Shown here: piece by piece, positions 43,183-50,167 of the stretch | Layout: the number at the start of each line of letters is the position of its first letter | How positions within the stretch are numbered: the stretch's first letter is position 1 | Assembly (NCBI RefSeq): GCF_049801075.1 | Contig: NZ_JBNAGG010000001.1 | Span: forward strand, 930,001-994,000 | DNA: 64,000 bases | Direction of reading: 5' to 3' | Origin: Maritalea sp049801075 | GTDB lineage: Bacteria > Pseudomonadota > Alphaproteobacteria > Rhizobiales > Devosiaceae | Position numbers and translations under genes: made by a program | Notes under the pieces: generated by a model | What the model was told of the DNA's origin: nothing | What the model saw: the letters and a program-made list of their open reading frames with translations, nothing else | The model's database searches: none

Positions 43183-43608
43183 TTATCTGCGGCGCACGAG
43201 AAATCGACCTTCAGGATTTGCATCCTCACTTAATGGGTAGTTTTCATAAAACAATGACATGTGTGAACTTTTGATTTGTTTCAAAAGCTTTTCAGAGATC
43301 ATGTTTTCGAGATTTATCCCTTCCCCAAATGAACAGATCCAAACCTCCCCCTCGGCCAGTCGTCTTTCTGAAAGATCACTTAGGTTATGATTAGATTGTA
43401 TTTCGCCAAAAACTTTGGGCAGGTATCGCATCAACTGGTCACGCGACGAAAAAACCTTATCTGATGTTGAGGCGTAAAATTGCCTGTGAGTTTGCTCATC
43501 CCGCAATGGAAGAATTTTGTGAAACTTTAGCTGTAAAATGCTGCTCGTAGCAAATTCAGGTATCTTAAAAGTACTGCTCCAAAATCGCGAACTGACGCGA
43601 ATATCCAT
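43183..43608 (-). CDS. Unrecognised small protein in AT-rich region
   Basis: 141 residues. No signal peptide, membrane helix or known motif is visible. The N-terminus starts MDIRVSSRFWSSTFKIPEF, the middle is charged, and the end is basic (GRFLVRRR). It shares the low GC and strand of the TPR-like gene 91 bp downstream, so the two may form a small acquired unit. The pattern of the flanking sequence gives no clue to function. Confidence 0.45.
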   Translation of the reverse strand: MDIRVSSRFWSSTFKIPEFATSSILQLKFHKILPLRDEQTHRQFYASTSDKVFSSRDQLMRYLPKVFGEIQSNHNLSDLSERRLAEGEVWICSFGEGINLENMISEKLLKQIKSSHMSLFYENYPLSEDANPEGRFLVRRR

Positions 43609-43799
43609 AAATTATCCTAGGCTCGTTTCTGCTCAGGCAAAAAATATTTTGTCGAGAGCAATTACACTCGCACAACGAGCAGTTTGTGTGAAAATCAATT
43701 TTGATTAAAATTTTATCGAAATTCTGCATTTGGGTTTTACAGCTGTTCGCTAGGTTGGCTTCAATGAGTTTTTAAGTCGGGACGAACAAGGGGGCCAAA

Positions 43800-44093
43800 A
43801 TGTTTATTTTACGCAGTGCATTCTGGCTGTTGATCGGATTTTTGGTGATCAAACCCTTCGCGTTTGAACCTGAGCAAGCGACAAAAGCACTGGCAAATGC
43901 CGCCGTGCATGGCGCTTCTGAGTTTGTGGTTCAAAATGCTGATCAGATCGACTGTACCGATATTGGTTGCAACAGCGTTAAAACACTTGTTGTTGCCAGT
44001 GCTATGGCCTCCAAGCCGGTTACACTTCCTGCTTTAAATGATGGGATGGCAACAATTCCCGTGCCGCCACCACGTCCCGATTGGGCAGGTTAA
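43800..44093 (+). CDS. DUF5330 small exported protein
   Basis: 97 residues. A hydrophobic N-terminus (FILRSAFWLLIGFLVIKPFA) acts as anchor or signal. Two cysteines lie in IDCTDIGCNS, and the C-terminus is proline-rich (IPVPPPRPDW). This is the typical layout of DUF5330 in Hyphomicrobiales. The function is unknown. GGGGG before the ATG serves as ribosome-binding site, and a strong terminator follows. Confidence 0.8.
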   Translation: MFILRSAFWLLIGFLVIKPFAFEPEQATKALANAAVHGASEFVVQNADQIDCTDIGCNSVKTLVVASAMASKPVTLPALNDGMATIPVPPPRPDWAG

Positions 44094-44148
44094 CTAAAAC
44101 GAGACCGCATCACTTCCCCGATGCTACTCCAAAATGCGGTCTTATTCT

Positions 44149-44187
44149 GAGCCGTGCACCTTCCCCGGGTGCCACGGCTCTTTTTTT
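44149..44187 (+). terminator. Intrinsic terminator after the DUF5330 gene
   Basis: GAGCCGTG pairs with CACGGCTC, with four more pairs (CACC/GGTG) after a one-base bulge, followed by seven T. A weaker hairpin, GACCGCAT/ATGCGGTC with a 23-nt loop, precedes it (44103-44141). It isolates DUF5330 from sufE. Confidence 0.88.
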
Positions 44188-44246
44188 GTCGCACCGGGTA
44201 GTCATATCAAATTGATTTGGTTATCAAATGGGCAAAGGAGTGCGCC

Positions 44247-44657
44247 ATGACATTTGACGACATTAAAGAAAGCCTTGAGTTTTTAGACGATTGGGAAGAT
44301 CGCTATAAATATGTCATCGAATTGGGCCAGTCCCTCCCCGGCCTGCCGGAAGATGAATATAATGCCGCCAACAAGGTTGAAGGTTGTGTCTCTCAAGTGT
44401 GGCTAGTGCCTGCGTTTGATGAGGAAAATGGCAAGCAGGTCCTGCAGCTAAAAGGCGACAGTGATGCGATGATCGTTAAGGGGCTGGTGGCCATTGTGAT
44501 TGCCTATTTCTCTGGTCACACAAAGGAAGAAGTGGCGCAGCTTGACGCTGAACGCGATTTTGCTGCCATCGGCTTGCAGGAACATTTGACCACTCAACGC
44601 GCCAACGGCCTAAAGGCCATGATCAAGCGTGTAGAATCGGTTGCAGCAGCGGATTAA
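44247..44657 (+). CDS. sufE: SufE, sulfur acceptor for cysteine desulfurase
   Basis: 136 residues from the ATG at 44247, chosen for GGAG 6-7 nt upstream. The frame is open to 44217. It contains the SufE N-terminal pattern DIKESLEFLDDWEDRYKYVI and the active cysteine C47 in KVEGCVSQVWL. SufE takes persulfide sulfur from SufS and feeds Fe-S cluster assembly. The rest of the suf operon is not in the window, which is common for this gene. It converges on the DUF6456 gene. Confidence 0.94.
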   Translation: MTFDDIKESLEFLDDWEDRYKYVIELGQSLPGLPEDEYNAANKVEGCVSQVWLVPAFDEENGKQVLQLKGDSDAMIVKGLVAIVIAYFSGHTKEEVAQLDAERDFAAIGLQEHLTTQRANGLKAMIKRVESVAAAD

Positions 44658-44678
44658 ACCGCTGCCACTTCGCTTTTT

Positions 44679-45419
44679 CTATCGGCTACCATTGCGACGC
44701 AGATGATTGGGCGTTGCCAGTTCACCGATGCCCCAAATGGCACCCAATTGATCCAATCCAATTTTTGCCACCAACTTTGCGCTACGGCGCGGCCAATTTC
44801 GGCTGGCCTCAACGTCCTGCAACCCTTTGCCGAAACCACAAAGATCAACCAAAGCATTGATGCAATCAGGAGGCAGTTGGTCATAGAGCTGCGATAGCTC
44901 CTTTCGGGCATCGGCCGCCATATCGCTGATGTCGGCCTGCCCGCTCCCTCTGGATTGCCCCAAAGTTTGGCTCAGTTGCTGGTAGTCGCGCGTGATTTGC
45001 GGTGTCAGCATGGCACGCTCAATCAGCCGTTCGAGGCGGCTGGCCGTGAGAATATGATCTTGCGTCAGCAAACCACCCTGTTTGCCACCTGATTTGCAAA
45101 GGCGGTTAAGCTGGCCGTTGCCGATAATCGGCAGCTGTTTTCCGCTACGCTTTGCATTGGAGACAATGGGTGCAGTTTGATTTGGATCTGCCAACCAAAG
45201 CTTTTGTCGCCGCATCCAATGCGGTGCCTCTGTTGTGGTCGCCAATGCACCGTTTTGGATGCATAAAACGCCTTGGCTTTTCAACGCTTTGACCACATGC
45301 TCTTCTAATGAGGCTTTCTCTTGTCCAACTACAACGCGCATCAATTGCCCGCACTGTTCAACGGCACCTCCCTTATGCAACAGGCGCACAAACCTTAATT
45401 GTCGCTTGATCTGCTGCAT
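44679..45419 (-). CDS. DUF6456 protein
   Basis: 246 residues. The C-terminal domain holds the DUF6456 pattern ALVDLCGFGKGLQDVEASRN and WPRRSAKLVAKIGLDQLG. The N-terminus is basic and resembles a winged-helix region. The ATG overlaps the stop of the upstream DnaA-IV-like gene by 1 nt. This pairing is frequent in Hyphomicrobiales and suggests a DNA-binding or regulatory role, which remains unproven. Confidence 0.85.
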   Translation of the reverse strand: MQQIKRQLRFVRLLHKGGAVEQCGQLMRVVVGQEKASLEEHVVKALKSQGVLCIQNGALATTTEAPHWMRRQKLWLADPNQTAPIVSNAKRSGKQLPIIGNGQLNRLCKSGGKQGGLLTQDHILTASRLERLIERAMLTPQITRDYQQLSQTLGQSRGSGQADISDMAADARKELSQLYDQLPPDCINALVDLCGFGKGLQDVEASRNWPRRSAKLVAKIGLDQLGAIWGIGELATPNHLRRNGSR

Positions 45420-45820
45420 CAGGCCTGCTCCGCAAAGTCGTTTAGGTCAATCATGGCCAATAGGACCGTTTTTTCGAAGCAATCGATAACGCGATCGAAC
45501 GGCGGGCGCTCTCGCATTTCTTCGATTCTCGCACATGCGTGCGCTACCGTTCGGCGATCTCGGCCAAATAAATCGCCTGTATAGGTGAGTGAGCGCCTCA
45601 AAATCACATTGATGAGGTACATCGCAGTCTGTCGGGCGAGACATATATTGCCATCGCCACGGGCTTTGCTCAGCAGCTCAGCTGAATTTACTTGTCGCGC
45701 GCACGCGACAAGGTTGAGTACAAATTGGGCTTCCAAATCATCAGCTAGGAGCCTGGTGGAAACGGGACTCAAGTCAGTTTCGACTTGATATGTGTGTTTG
45801 TAAATTTGATAAAAATGCAT
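45419..45820 (-). CDS. DnaA domain IV-like helix-turn-helix protein
   Basis: 133 residues. The segment DLFGRDRRTVAHACARIEEM resembles the DnaA signature of domain IV (GGRDHTTVxHAxxKI), while the ATPase domain is absent. Such stand-alone HTH proteins occur near DUF6456 in rhizobia. It may regulate genes or compete for DnaA boxes, which is inference. The gene begins 11 nt after a 24-bp palindrome, so it may be autoregulated. Confidence 0.8.
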   Translation of the reverse strand: MHFYQIYKHTYQVETDLSPVSTRLLADDLEAQFVLNLVACARQVNSAELLSKARGDGNICLARQTAMYLINVILRRSLTYTGDLFGRDRRTVAHACARIEEMRERPPFDRVIDCFEKTVLLAMIDLNDFAEQA

Positions 45821-45831
45821 GGTCTTTCCCC

Positions 45832-45855
45832 GTTATAGGTATATATTCCTATAAC
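45832..45855. promoter_or_regulatory. 24-bp operator-like palindrome
   Basis: Arms GTTATAGG and CCTATAAC (8 bp, perfect) flank the 8-nt core TATATATT. Eleven of the twelve base-pair positions are symmetric. It lies 11 nt upstream of the DnaA-IV-like gene start, where promoter or early leader should be. No other copy was noticed by eye. Confidence 0.6.
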
Positions 45856-45978
45856 CCGACTTGGAAGGACCGGGGATAAGTTTATTAAGACAAAATTAAC
45901 GGCGAAGGACTTTTTGCCTTTGAAATCAAAATGTTAAACAGATTAACCCAACGCGCAAATGCAACTTAGAATAGTGCA

Positions 45979-46005
45979 CAAAAAAGGCTGGCGCACAGCC
46001 AGCCT
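45979..46005 (-). terminator. Intrinsic terminator after mucR
   Basis: On the minus strand AGGCTGGC and GCCAGCCT (8 pairs) close a 5-nt loop and run into a T-run. It begins 26 nt after the mucR stop. Confidence 0.88.
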
Positions 46006-46031
46006 CAATCATTCAAACAAAAGCAGTCAGA

Positions 46032-46460
46032 TTATTTTCCTGCTTTGCGACCCAAGCCCATTTCACGGGCCAGACGAGAGCGTGCTGCCGCATAGTTAGG
46101 CGCAACCATTGGGTAATCGCTCGGCAATCCCCACTTCTCGCGGTATTCTTCAGGTGACAAATCATAATGGGTGCGCAAGTGGCGCTTCAATGATTTGAAT
46201 TTCTTACCATCTTCCAAGCAAATGATGTAGTCAGGTGTGATTGACTTCTTCACAGGTACTGCTGGTTTACGGTTTTCCTGCTCAGCTTCGGACGGGCTAT
46301 TGGCCAACCCAGCCAAAGTTGCATGCACATCCGCAATCAATTTAGGCAAATCTGTTTGGCTCACGGCATTGTTAGAGACATAAGCACTAACGATATCTGT
46401 GCTCAGTTCAATAATTTCAGATTTAAGGTCAACTTGATTATTATCTTGTTGCTCAGTCAT
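46032..46460 (-). CDS. mucR: MucR/Ros-family zinc-finger regulator
   Basis: 142 residues. The zinc-finger ligands appear as C81, D84, H94 and H98 in the stretch CLEDGKKFKSLKRHLRTHYD, followed by LSPEEYREKWGLPSDYPMVA. The N-terminal half is the oligomerisation region. MucR binds AT-rich DNA as an H-NS-like silencer and controls exopolysaccharide, motility and cell-cycle genes. It is monocistronic with its own terminator. The 155-bp AT-rich upstream region is consistent with autoregulation. Confidence 0.96.
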   Translation of the reverse strand: MTEQQDNNQVDLKSEIIELSTDIVSAYVSNNAVSQTDLPKLIADVHATLAGLANSPSEAEQENRKPAVPVKKSITPDYIICLEDGKKFKSLKRHLRTHYDLSPEEYREKWGLPSDYPMVAPNYAAARSRLAREMGLGRKAGK

Positions 46461-46615
46461 TATTTAACCATTTCCTGCAGATTGCTTCTACTTTAGCGAA
46501 TGCTAATATTTAACACTTAGATATTATGTGAAAGTACAAAATGCAACCAATAAAGCGGATAAAGTTGCAAAATTTTGCTTATTTTGTGCGACATTTTAGC
46601 ATCAAGTGATCGATT

Positions 46616-46948
46616 TTATTTGGGGTCCATTTCATCGATCTTCGTCACGGGTGCTGGTTTGTAGCCAGCAAAGTATGCCGCACGCGCGAGCAGATGGGCT
46701 GAGATTGGAGCTGTGAGCAACAAGAAGACGAAGCCCGCGAATGCCCGTAGAATCACCGAACCATCGAGCGATGCAAGCGCAATGGCAAGAAAGCCGAAGC
46801 CTGCACCCAGCGTCCCCGCCTTTGAGGCGGCGTGCATACGCGTGTAAAGGTCAGGCAATCGCAACAAGCCAATTGCTGCGCCCAATGAAAAGATAGCGCC
46901 GATAATCAACAAAATACCGACCATATAGGCCAAAATCTCGTGCATCAT
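46616..46948 (-). CDS. mrpG: Mrp Na+/H+ antiporter subunit G
   Basis: 110 residues with three membrane helices and the MnhG/PhaG pattern LRLPDLYTRMHAASKAGTLG. It is the last gene of the mrp operon and overlaps mrpF by 4 nt. All Mrp subunits are needed for electrogenic Na+(K+)/H+ exchange at the inner membrane. Confidence 0.96.
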   Translation of the reverse strand: MMHEILAYMVGILLIIGAIFSLGAAIGLLRLPDLYTRMHAASKAGTLGAGFGFLAIALASLDGSVILRAFAGFVFLLLTAPISAHLLARAAYFAGYKPAPVTKIDEMDPK

Positions 46949-47277
46949 TCTTTCGCTCCTAAATCACGCTTCTCATTTTCCAACCGTTCTGCTCGAATTT
47001 TCCATCGTTGCAAGACGAAGCGCGCAAATGCGACAGTCGCCAAAAAGCCGACAAGCGCTAGGGAAATGGCGATATCCAAATATAGTGCATAGCCCGTTTT
47101 GATTGCGATCACCGCGATATAACCAATGCCAATGGTCAACAACATGTCGAGGGCCAAGATGCGATCTGGCAATGTGGGACCACGCAAGATGCGCACCAAA
47201 ACAAACAGGAACGCCAAGCTGAGCAGCCCTAAAGCGATATTAATCGCTAGCTCTAGGAATTCTGCGCCACCAATCAT
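46945..47277 (-). CDS. mrpF: Mrp antiporter subunit F
   Basis: 110 residues, three membrane helices, with the MnhF pattern RILRGPTLPDRILALDML. It overlaps mrpE and mrpG by 4 nt each. Subunit F is small and lies at the interface between the MrpA and MrpD antiporter modules. Confidence 0.95.
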   Translation of the reverse strand: MIGGAEFLELAINIALGLLSLAFLFVLVRILRGPTLPDRILALDMLLTIGIGYIAVIAIKTGYALYLDIAISLALVGFLATVAFARFVLQRWKIRAERLENEKRDLGAKE

Positions 47278-47756
47278 GGTTCAAACACCTCAATAATTTT
47301 GGCCTCGAAGCCATTAGCAATGTCTTTGATCATTTGCTTTTTGTCTGGCATCTCAAGCGCATGCACATATAGGCTTGAGCGATCTGGCGACACATCGACA
47401 CTCAGTGTACCTGGCGTCAGCGTAATCAAATTCGCCAGCAGCGTAATTTCAGCATCCGATTTGGCTTTTAGCGGGAATGAGATAATCGCAGGCTGTAGTT
47501 TTTTGTGCATGTTGGGTGAAAGCACAAGGATCAACACCTTGAACGCACTCAACACCAACTCATAAAGAAACAGGCCAGCTAACGAAAGGATCTTCGGGAT
47601 TTTACGCAGCAACTGGGCCTGGCCTACTTGCAGGCGGATCACCCAAAGCGACATGCCGCCAATGACAAACCCGAGAATCAAGTTTCCGAGCGAGAATGTG
47701 CCGGTGATGGCAGCCCATGTGAGGGCCAATAAAACCGAGATAAGCAAAAGTGTCAT
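47274..47756 (-). CDS. mrpE: Mrp antiporter subunit E
   Basis: 160 residues: two or three N-terminal membrane helices followed by a cytoplasmic domain containing LLANLITLTPGTLSVDVSPD, the MnhE hallmark. It begins 3 nt after mrpD. Its role is structural within the antiporter complex. Confidence 0.95.
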   Translation of the reverse strand: MTLLLISVLLALTWAAITGTFSLGNLILGFVIGGMSLWVIRLQVGQAQLLRKIPKILSLAGLFLYELVLSAFKVLILVLSPNMHKKLQPAIISFPLKAKSDAEITLLANLITLTPGTLSVDVSPDRSSLYVHALEMPDKKQMIKDIANGFEAKIIEVFEP

Positions 47757-47759
47757 GGT

Positions 47760-49355
47760 TTACTCCTTCGCCTCCGAAACGCCATCAAATACCGCGCCCA
47801 CATATTCGGCTGGCTCATATACCGCGAATGCGGCATCTGCGCCTGCTTTGAACAATGGCTGCGGCGCAAGTCCTGCAAAAACGATAAAGGCAACGAGTGC
47901 GCCTGCTGGCAACAAACCCCATATCTTAGCACGTGATGGCAAAGGCCGAATGCGATCATTAATCTGCTCAGAATTCACTCCTTCCCGTCCATCGCGCCAG
48001 AAGATGTGCGCCCACAAACGCGACCCTGCAATCGACGTTAGAATTGAGTTCAGCAAGATCAGGCCAACCAGCCAGAAGTTACTCACTTCAATCCCGGCTT
48101 GCACCAAGATCATCTTTGGCCAGAAGCCCAAAAATGGCGGTAAGCCCGCAACAGCAAATACCAGCACAATAAACATGATTGAGAGCCAGCTGTTTGCGCG
48201 ATAGAGGCCACCCAATTTGCGAATATCGCTTGTGCCACCCATGCGCTCAACCAGCCCGACAACCAGATAAAGTGCGGTCATGACCAACATTGAATTCACG
48301 GCATAGGCTGCGAGGCCAAAAATACCTGTTGGTGAGCCGATGGCCAGCCCGGCCAACATGGCCCCAATGCCACCGATCACTAAAAAGCCGAGCGCGCGAC
48401 GCGCGTTGGTTTGCGCGATAGCGCCAAGCGGTGCCAAAATTAGGGTGAAACCGGCAACCACTTCCATCGCCAATTGCAAATAGGCATGGGATTGCGGAAT
48501 TAGCAAAAGGTGCGTGCGCACAAGTGCATAGACGCCAACTTTTGTAAGCAAGCCCGCAAACACAGCAGAAACTGCAGGATCAGGCGCGTGATAGGAGGCA
48601 GGCAACCAAGCATTTAGCGGAAATGCCGCTGCCTTCATGGCAAATGCCAAGAAGAACAAGGCTGCCACGGCATAAATTGCACCGCTTTCAACTTGAGGTG
48701 CTTTTAGGGCAATATCTGCCATGTTCAACGTGCCGACCAAACCATAAAGGAAGCCGATGGCGATCAAGAAGAAGGTGGTGGCAAGGAAATTGAGAAAGCC
48801 ATATTTCACCGCGCCATCCAGTTGGATTTTCCGGCCGCCAATGATGAGCAAGCCGAAGGAGGCAATCAACATCACCTCGAACCAAACATAAAGGTTGAAC
48901 AAGTCACCCGTTAGGAACCCGCCAGAGACGCCAGCGAGCAACAGCAACAACAGCGAATGATAGCCATATTTATTTTCGCGTGTTTCAATTTCGGACTGCA
49001 CGAACAGCACGACAATCAGCAGAATGAAGGCACTGACCAGCGAGAACAACGCGCTCAACGCATCGGCTGTGAGGCTGATGCCATAAGGGGGCAACCAGTT
49101 GCCCATGGTCATGGTGAATGGCCCGGTGTCCTGCACCCGTAAATAAAGCATCAAGTTAGCGACCACCGTCGCAAACAAGATGACAAAGGCGAAAGGTGCC
49201 TGCCATTCAGGACGCTTGCGCGCCATCAACAATACTGCGGCACCCAGCATTGGCAGAGCCACGGGCCATACAATCACCCAATCGGCGACGGATGTTGCCC
49301 CTTCAATCATTGCGGGTGGCAAATCGAGATTTTTTGGCATCGAAGAACTGGCCAT
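47760..49355 (-). CDS. mrpD: Mrp antiporter subunit D
   Basis: 531 residues from the ATG at 49355 with AGGAG 6 nt upstream; the frame opens with a TTG one codon earlier. It is a 14-helix NuoN/NuoL-like proton channel, with the key glutamate in YVWFEVMLIASFGLL and lysines in the middle helices (e.g. FFLAFAMKAAAFPLNAWLP). Together with MrpA it forms the ion-translocating core. The gene spacing on both sides is only a few nt. Confidence 0.96.
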   Translation of the reverse strand: MASSSMPKNLDLPPAMIEGATSVADWVIVWPVALPMLGAAVLLMARKRPEWQAPFAFVILFATVVANLMLYLRVQDTGPFTMTMGNWLPPYGISLTADALSALFSLVSAFILLIVVLFVQSEIETRENKYGYHSLLLLLLAGVSGGFLTGDLFNLYVWFEVMLIASFGLLIIGGRKIQLDGAVKYGFLNFLATTFFLIAIGFLYGLVGTLNMADIALKAPQVESGAIYAVAALFFLAFAMKAAAFPLNAWLPASYHAPDPAVSAVFAGLLTKVGVYALVRTHLLLIPQSHAYLQLAMEVVAGFTLILAPLGAIAQTNARRALGFLVIGGIGAMLAGLAIGSPTGIFGLAAYAVNSMLVMTALYLVVGLVERMGGTSDIRKLGGLYRANSWLSIMFIVLVFAVAGLPPFLGFWPKMILVQAGIEVSNFWLVGLILLNSILTSIAGSRLWAHIFWRDGREGVNSEQINDRIRPLPSRAKIWGLLPAGALVAFIVFAGLAPQPLFKAGADAAFAVYEPAEYVGAVFDGVSEAKE

Positions 49356-49364
49356 CAAATGCTC

Positions 49365-49742
49365 CTAGTAGCTCAGCGGCGGCCGAGGGCTATCCTCAGG
49401 CTCTGCCACGCGCATGGTGTCTGTGTTATCTGCGTCCAATTCTTGATAGGCCCGATAGGTGAGCACCAGCAAAAATGCGAACAATGAAAAGCCGATCACA
49501 ATCGCCGTCAAAATGAGCGCTTGTGGCAGCGGATTGGCAATGGGCTCAAGTGGCGCATATTCGCCATCTGGCACAATTGGCGGCACCTCGCGGGTGACGC
49601 GGCCGATTGTGAATATCAACAAATTGACGCCATTGCCGATAATCGCGATGCCCAGCAACATGCGGATCAAAGAGCGCGAGAGCAGCAAATAGATGGCCAC
49701 TGTGAAGAACAAGCCGATCAGAAAAGCGAGTGCGATTTCCAT
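49365..49742 (-). CDS. mrpC: Mrp antiporter subunit C
   Basis: 125 residues, three membrane helices, NuoK-like, with the pattern IRMLLGIAIIGNGVNLLIFTIG. The ATG overlaps the mrpB stop by 1 nt. It bridges MrpA and MrpD in the complex. Confidence 0.96.
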   Translation of the reverse strand: MEIALAFLIGLFFTVAIYLLLSRSLIRMLLGIAIIGNGVNLLIFTIGRVTREVPPIVPDGEYAPLEPIANPLPQALILTAIVIGFSLFAFLLVLTYRAYQELDADNTDTMRVAEPEDSPRPPLSY

Positions 49743-50167
49743 TAGCGGGTCTCCTCGTCTTCTTCTAGCGCCAGTGCGATGGAGGAGATTGCCCCCACAA
49801 CGACCAGATAGACGCCAATATCGAACAGCATGGGCGTGGATAGCGCCAATTCGCTACCGTCGCTCATTTCTAAAAACAACCACAAACCTTTGAGGAATGG
49901 CGCTTCAACAAATAGAGACATAAAGCCAGCGATGGCGGCTAGAAACACGCCGAGGCCAGCGACAGCGATGGGGTGAAACACAAGTGCTTTGCGCACCTCT
50001 TCAACCCCAGCCGCGATGCCGTAAATAGCGATGGCTGATGCTGCGATCAGTCCGCCGATGAAGCCGCCGCCCGGTTCATTATGGCCGCGCAGCAAAACAA
50101 ACACTGAGAACAACACCATCAAGGCTGCCAAATAAGGAGCCACGGTCCGAAAAATTACGGTATTCAT
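49742..50167 (-). CDS. mrpB: Mrp antiporter subunit B
   Basis: 141 residues with four membrane helices and the MnhB signature RGHNEPGGGFIGGL. It overlaps mrpA by 4 nt. mrpA and mrpB are separate here, as in group 1 Mrp operons, whereas in Rhizobium-type Pha systems A and B are often fused. Confidence 0.95.
   Translation of the reverse strand: MNTVIFRTVAPYLAALMVLFSVFVLLRGHNEPGGGFIGGLIAASAIAIYGIAAGVEEVRKALVFHPIAVAGLGVFLAAIAGFMSLFVEAPFLKGLWLFLEMSDGSELALSTPMLFDIGVYLVVVGAISSIALALEEDEETR

Noticed and set aside
45940..45960. Two TTAA half-sites near the mucR terminator as a CtrA box
   Set aside because: The spacing is 5 nt instead of 7 and it lies downstream of mucR, not at a promoter.
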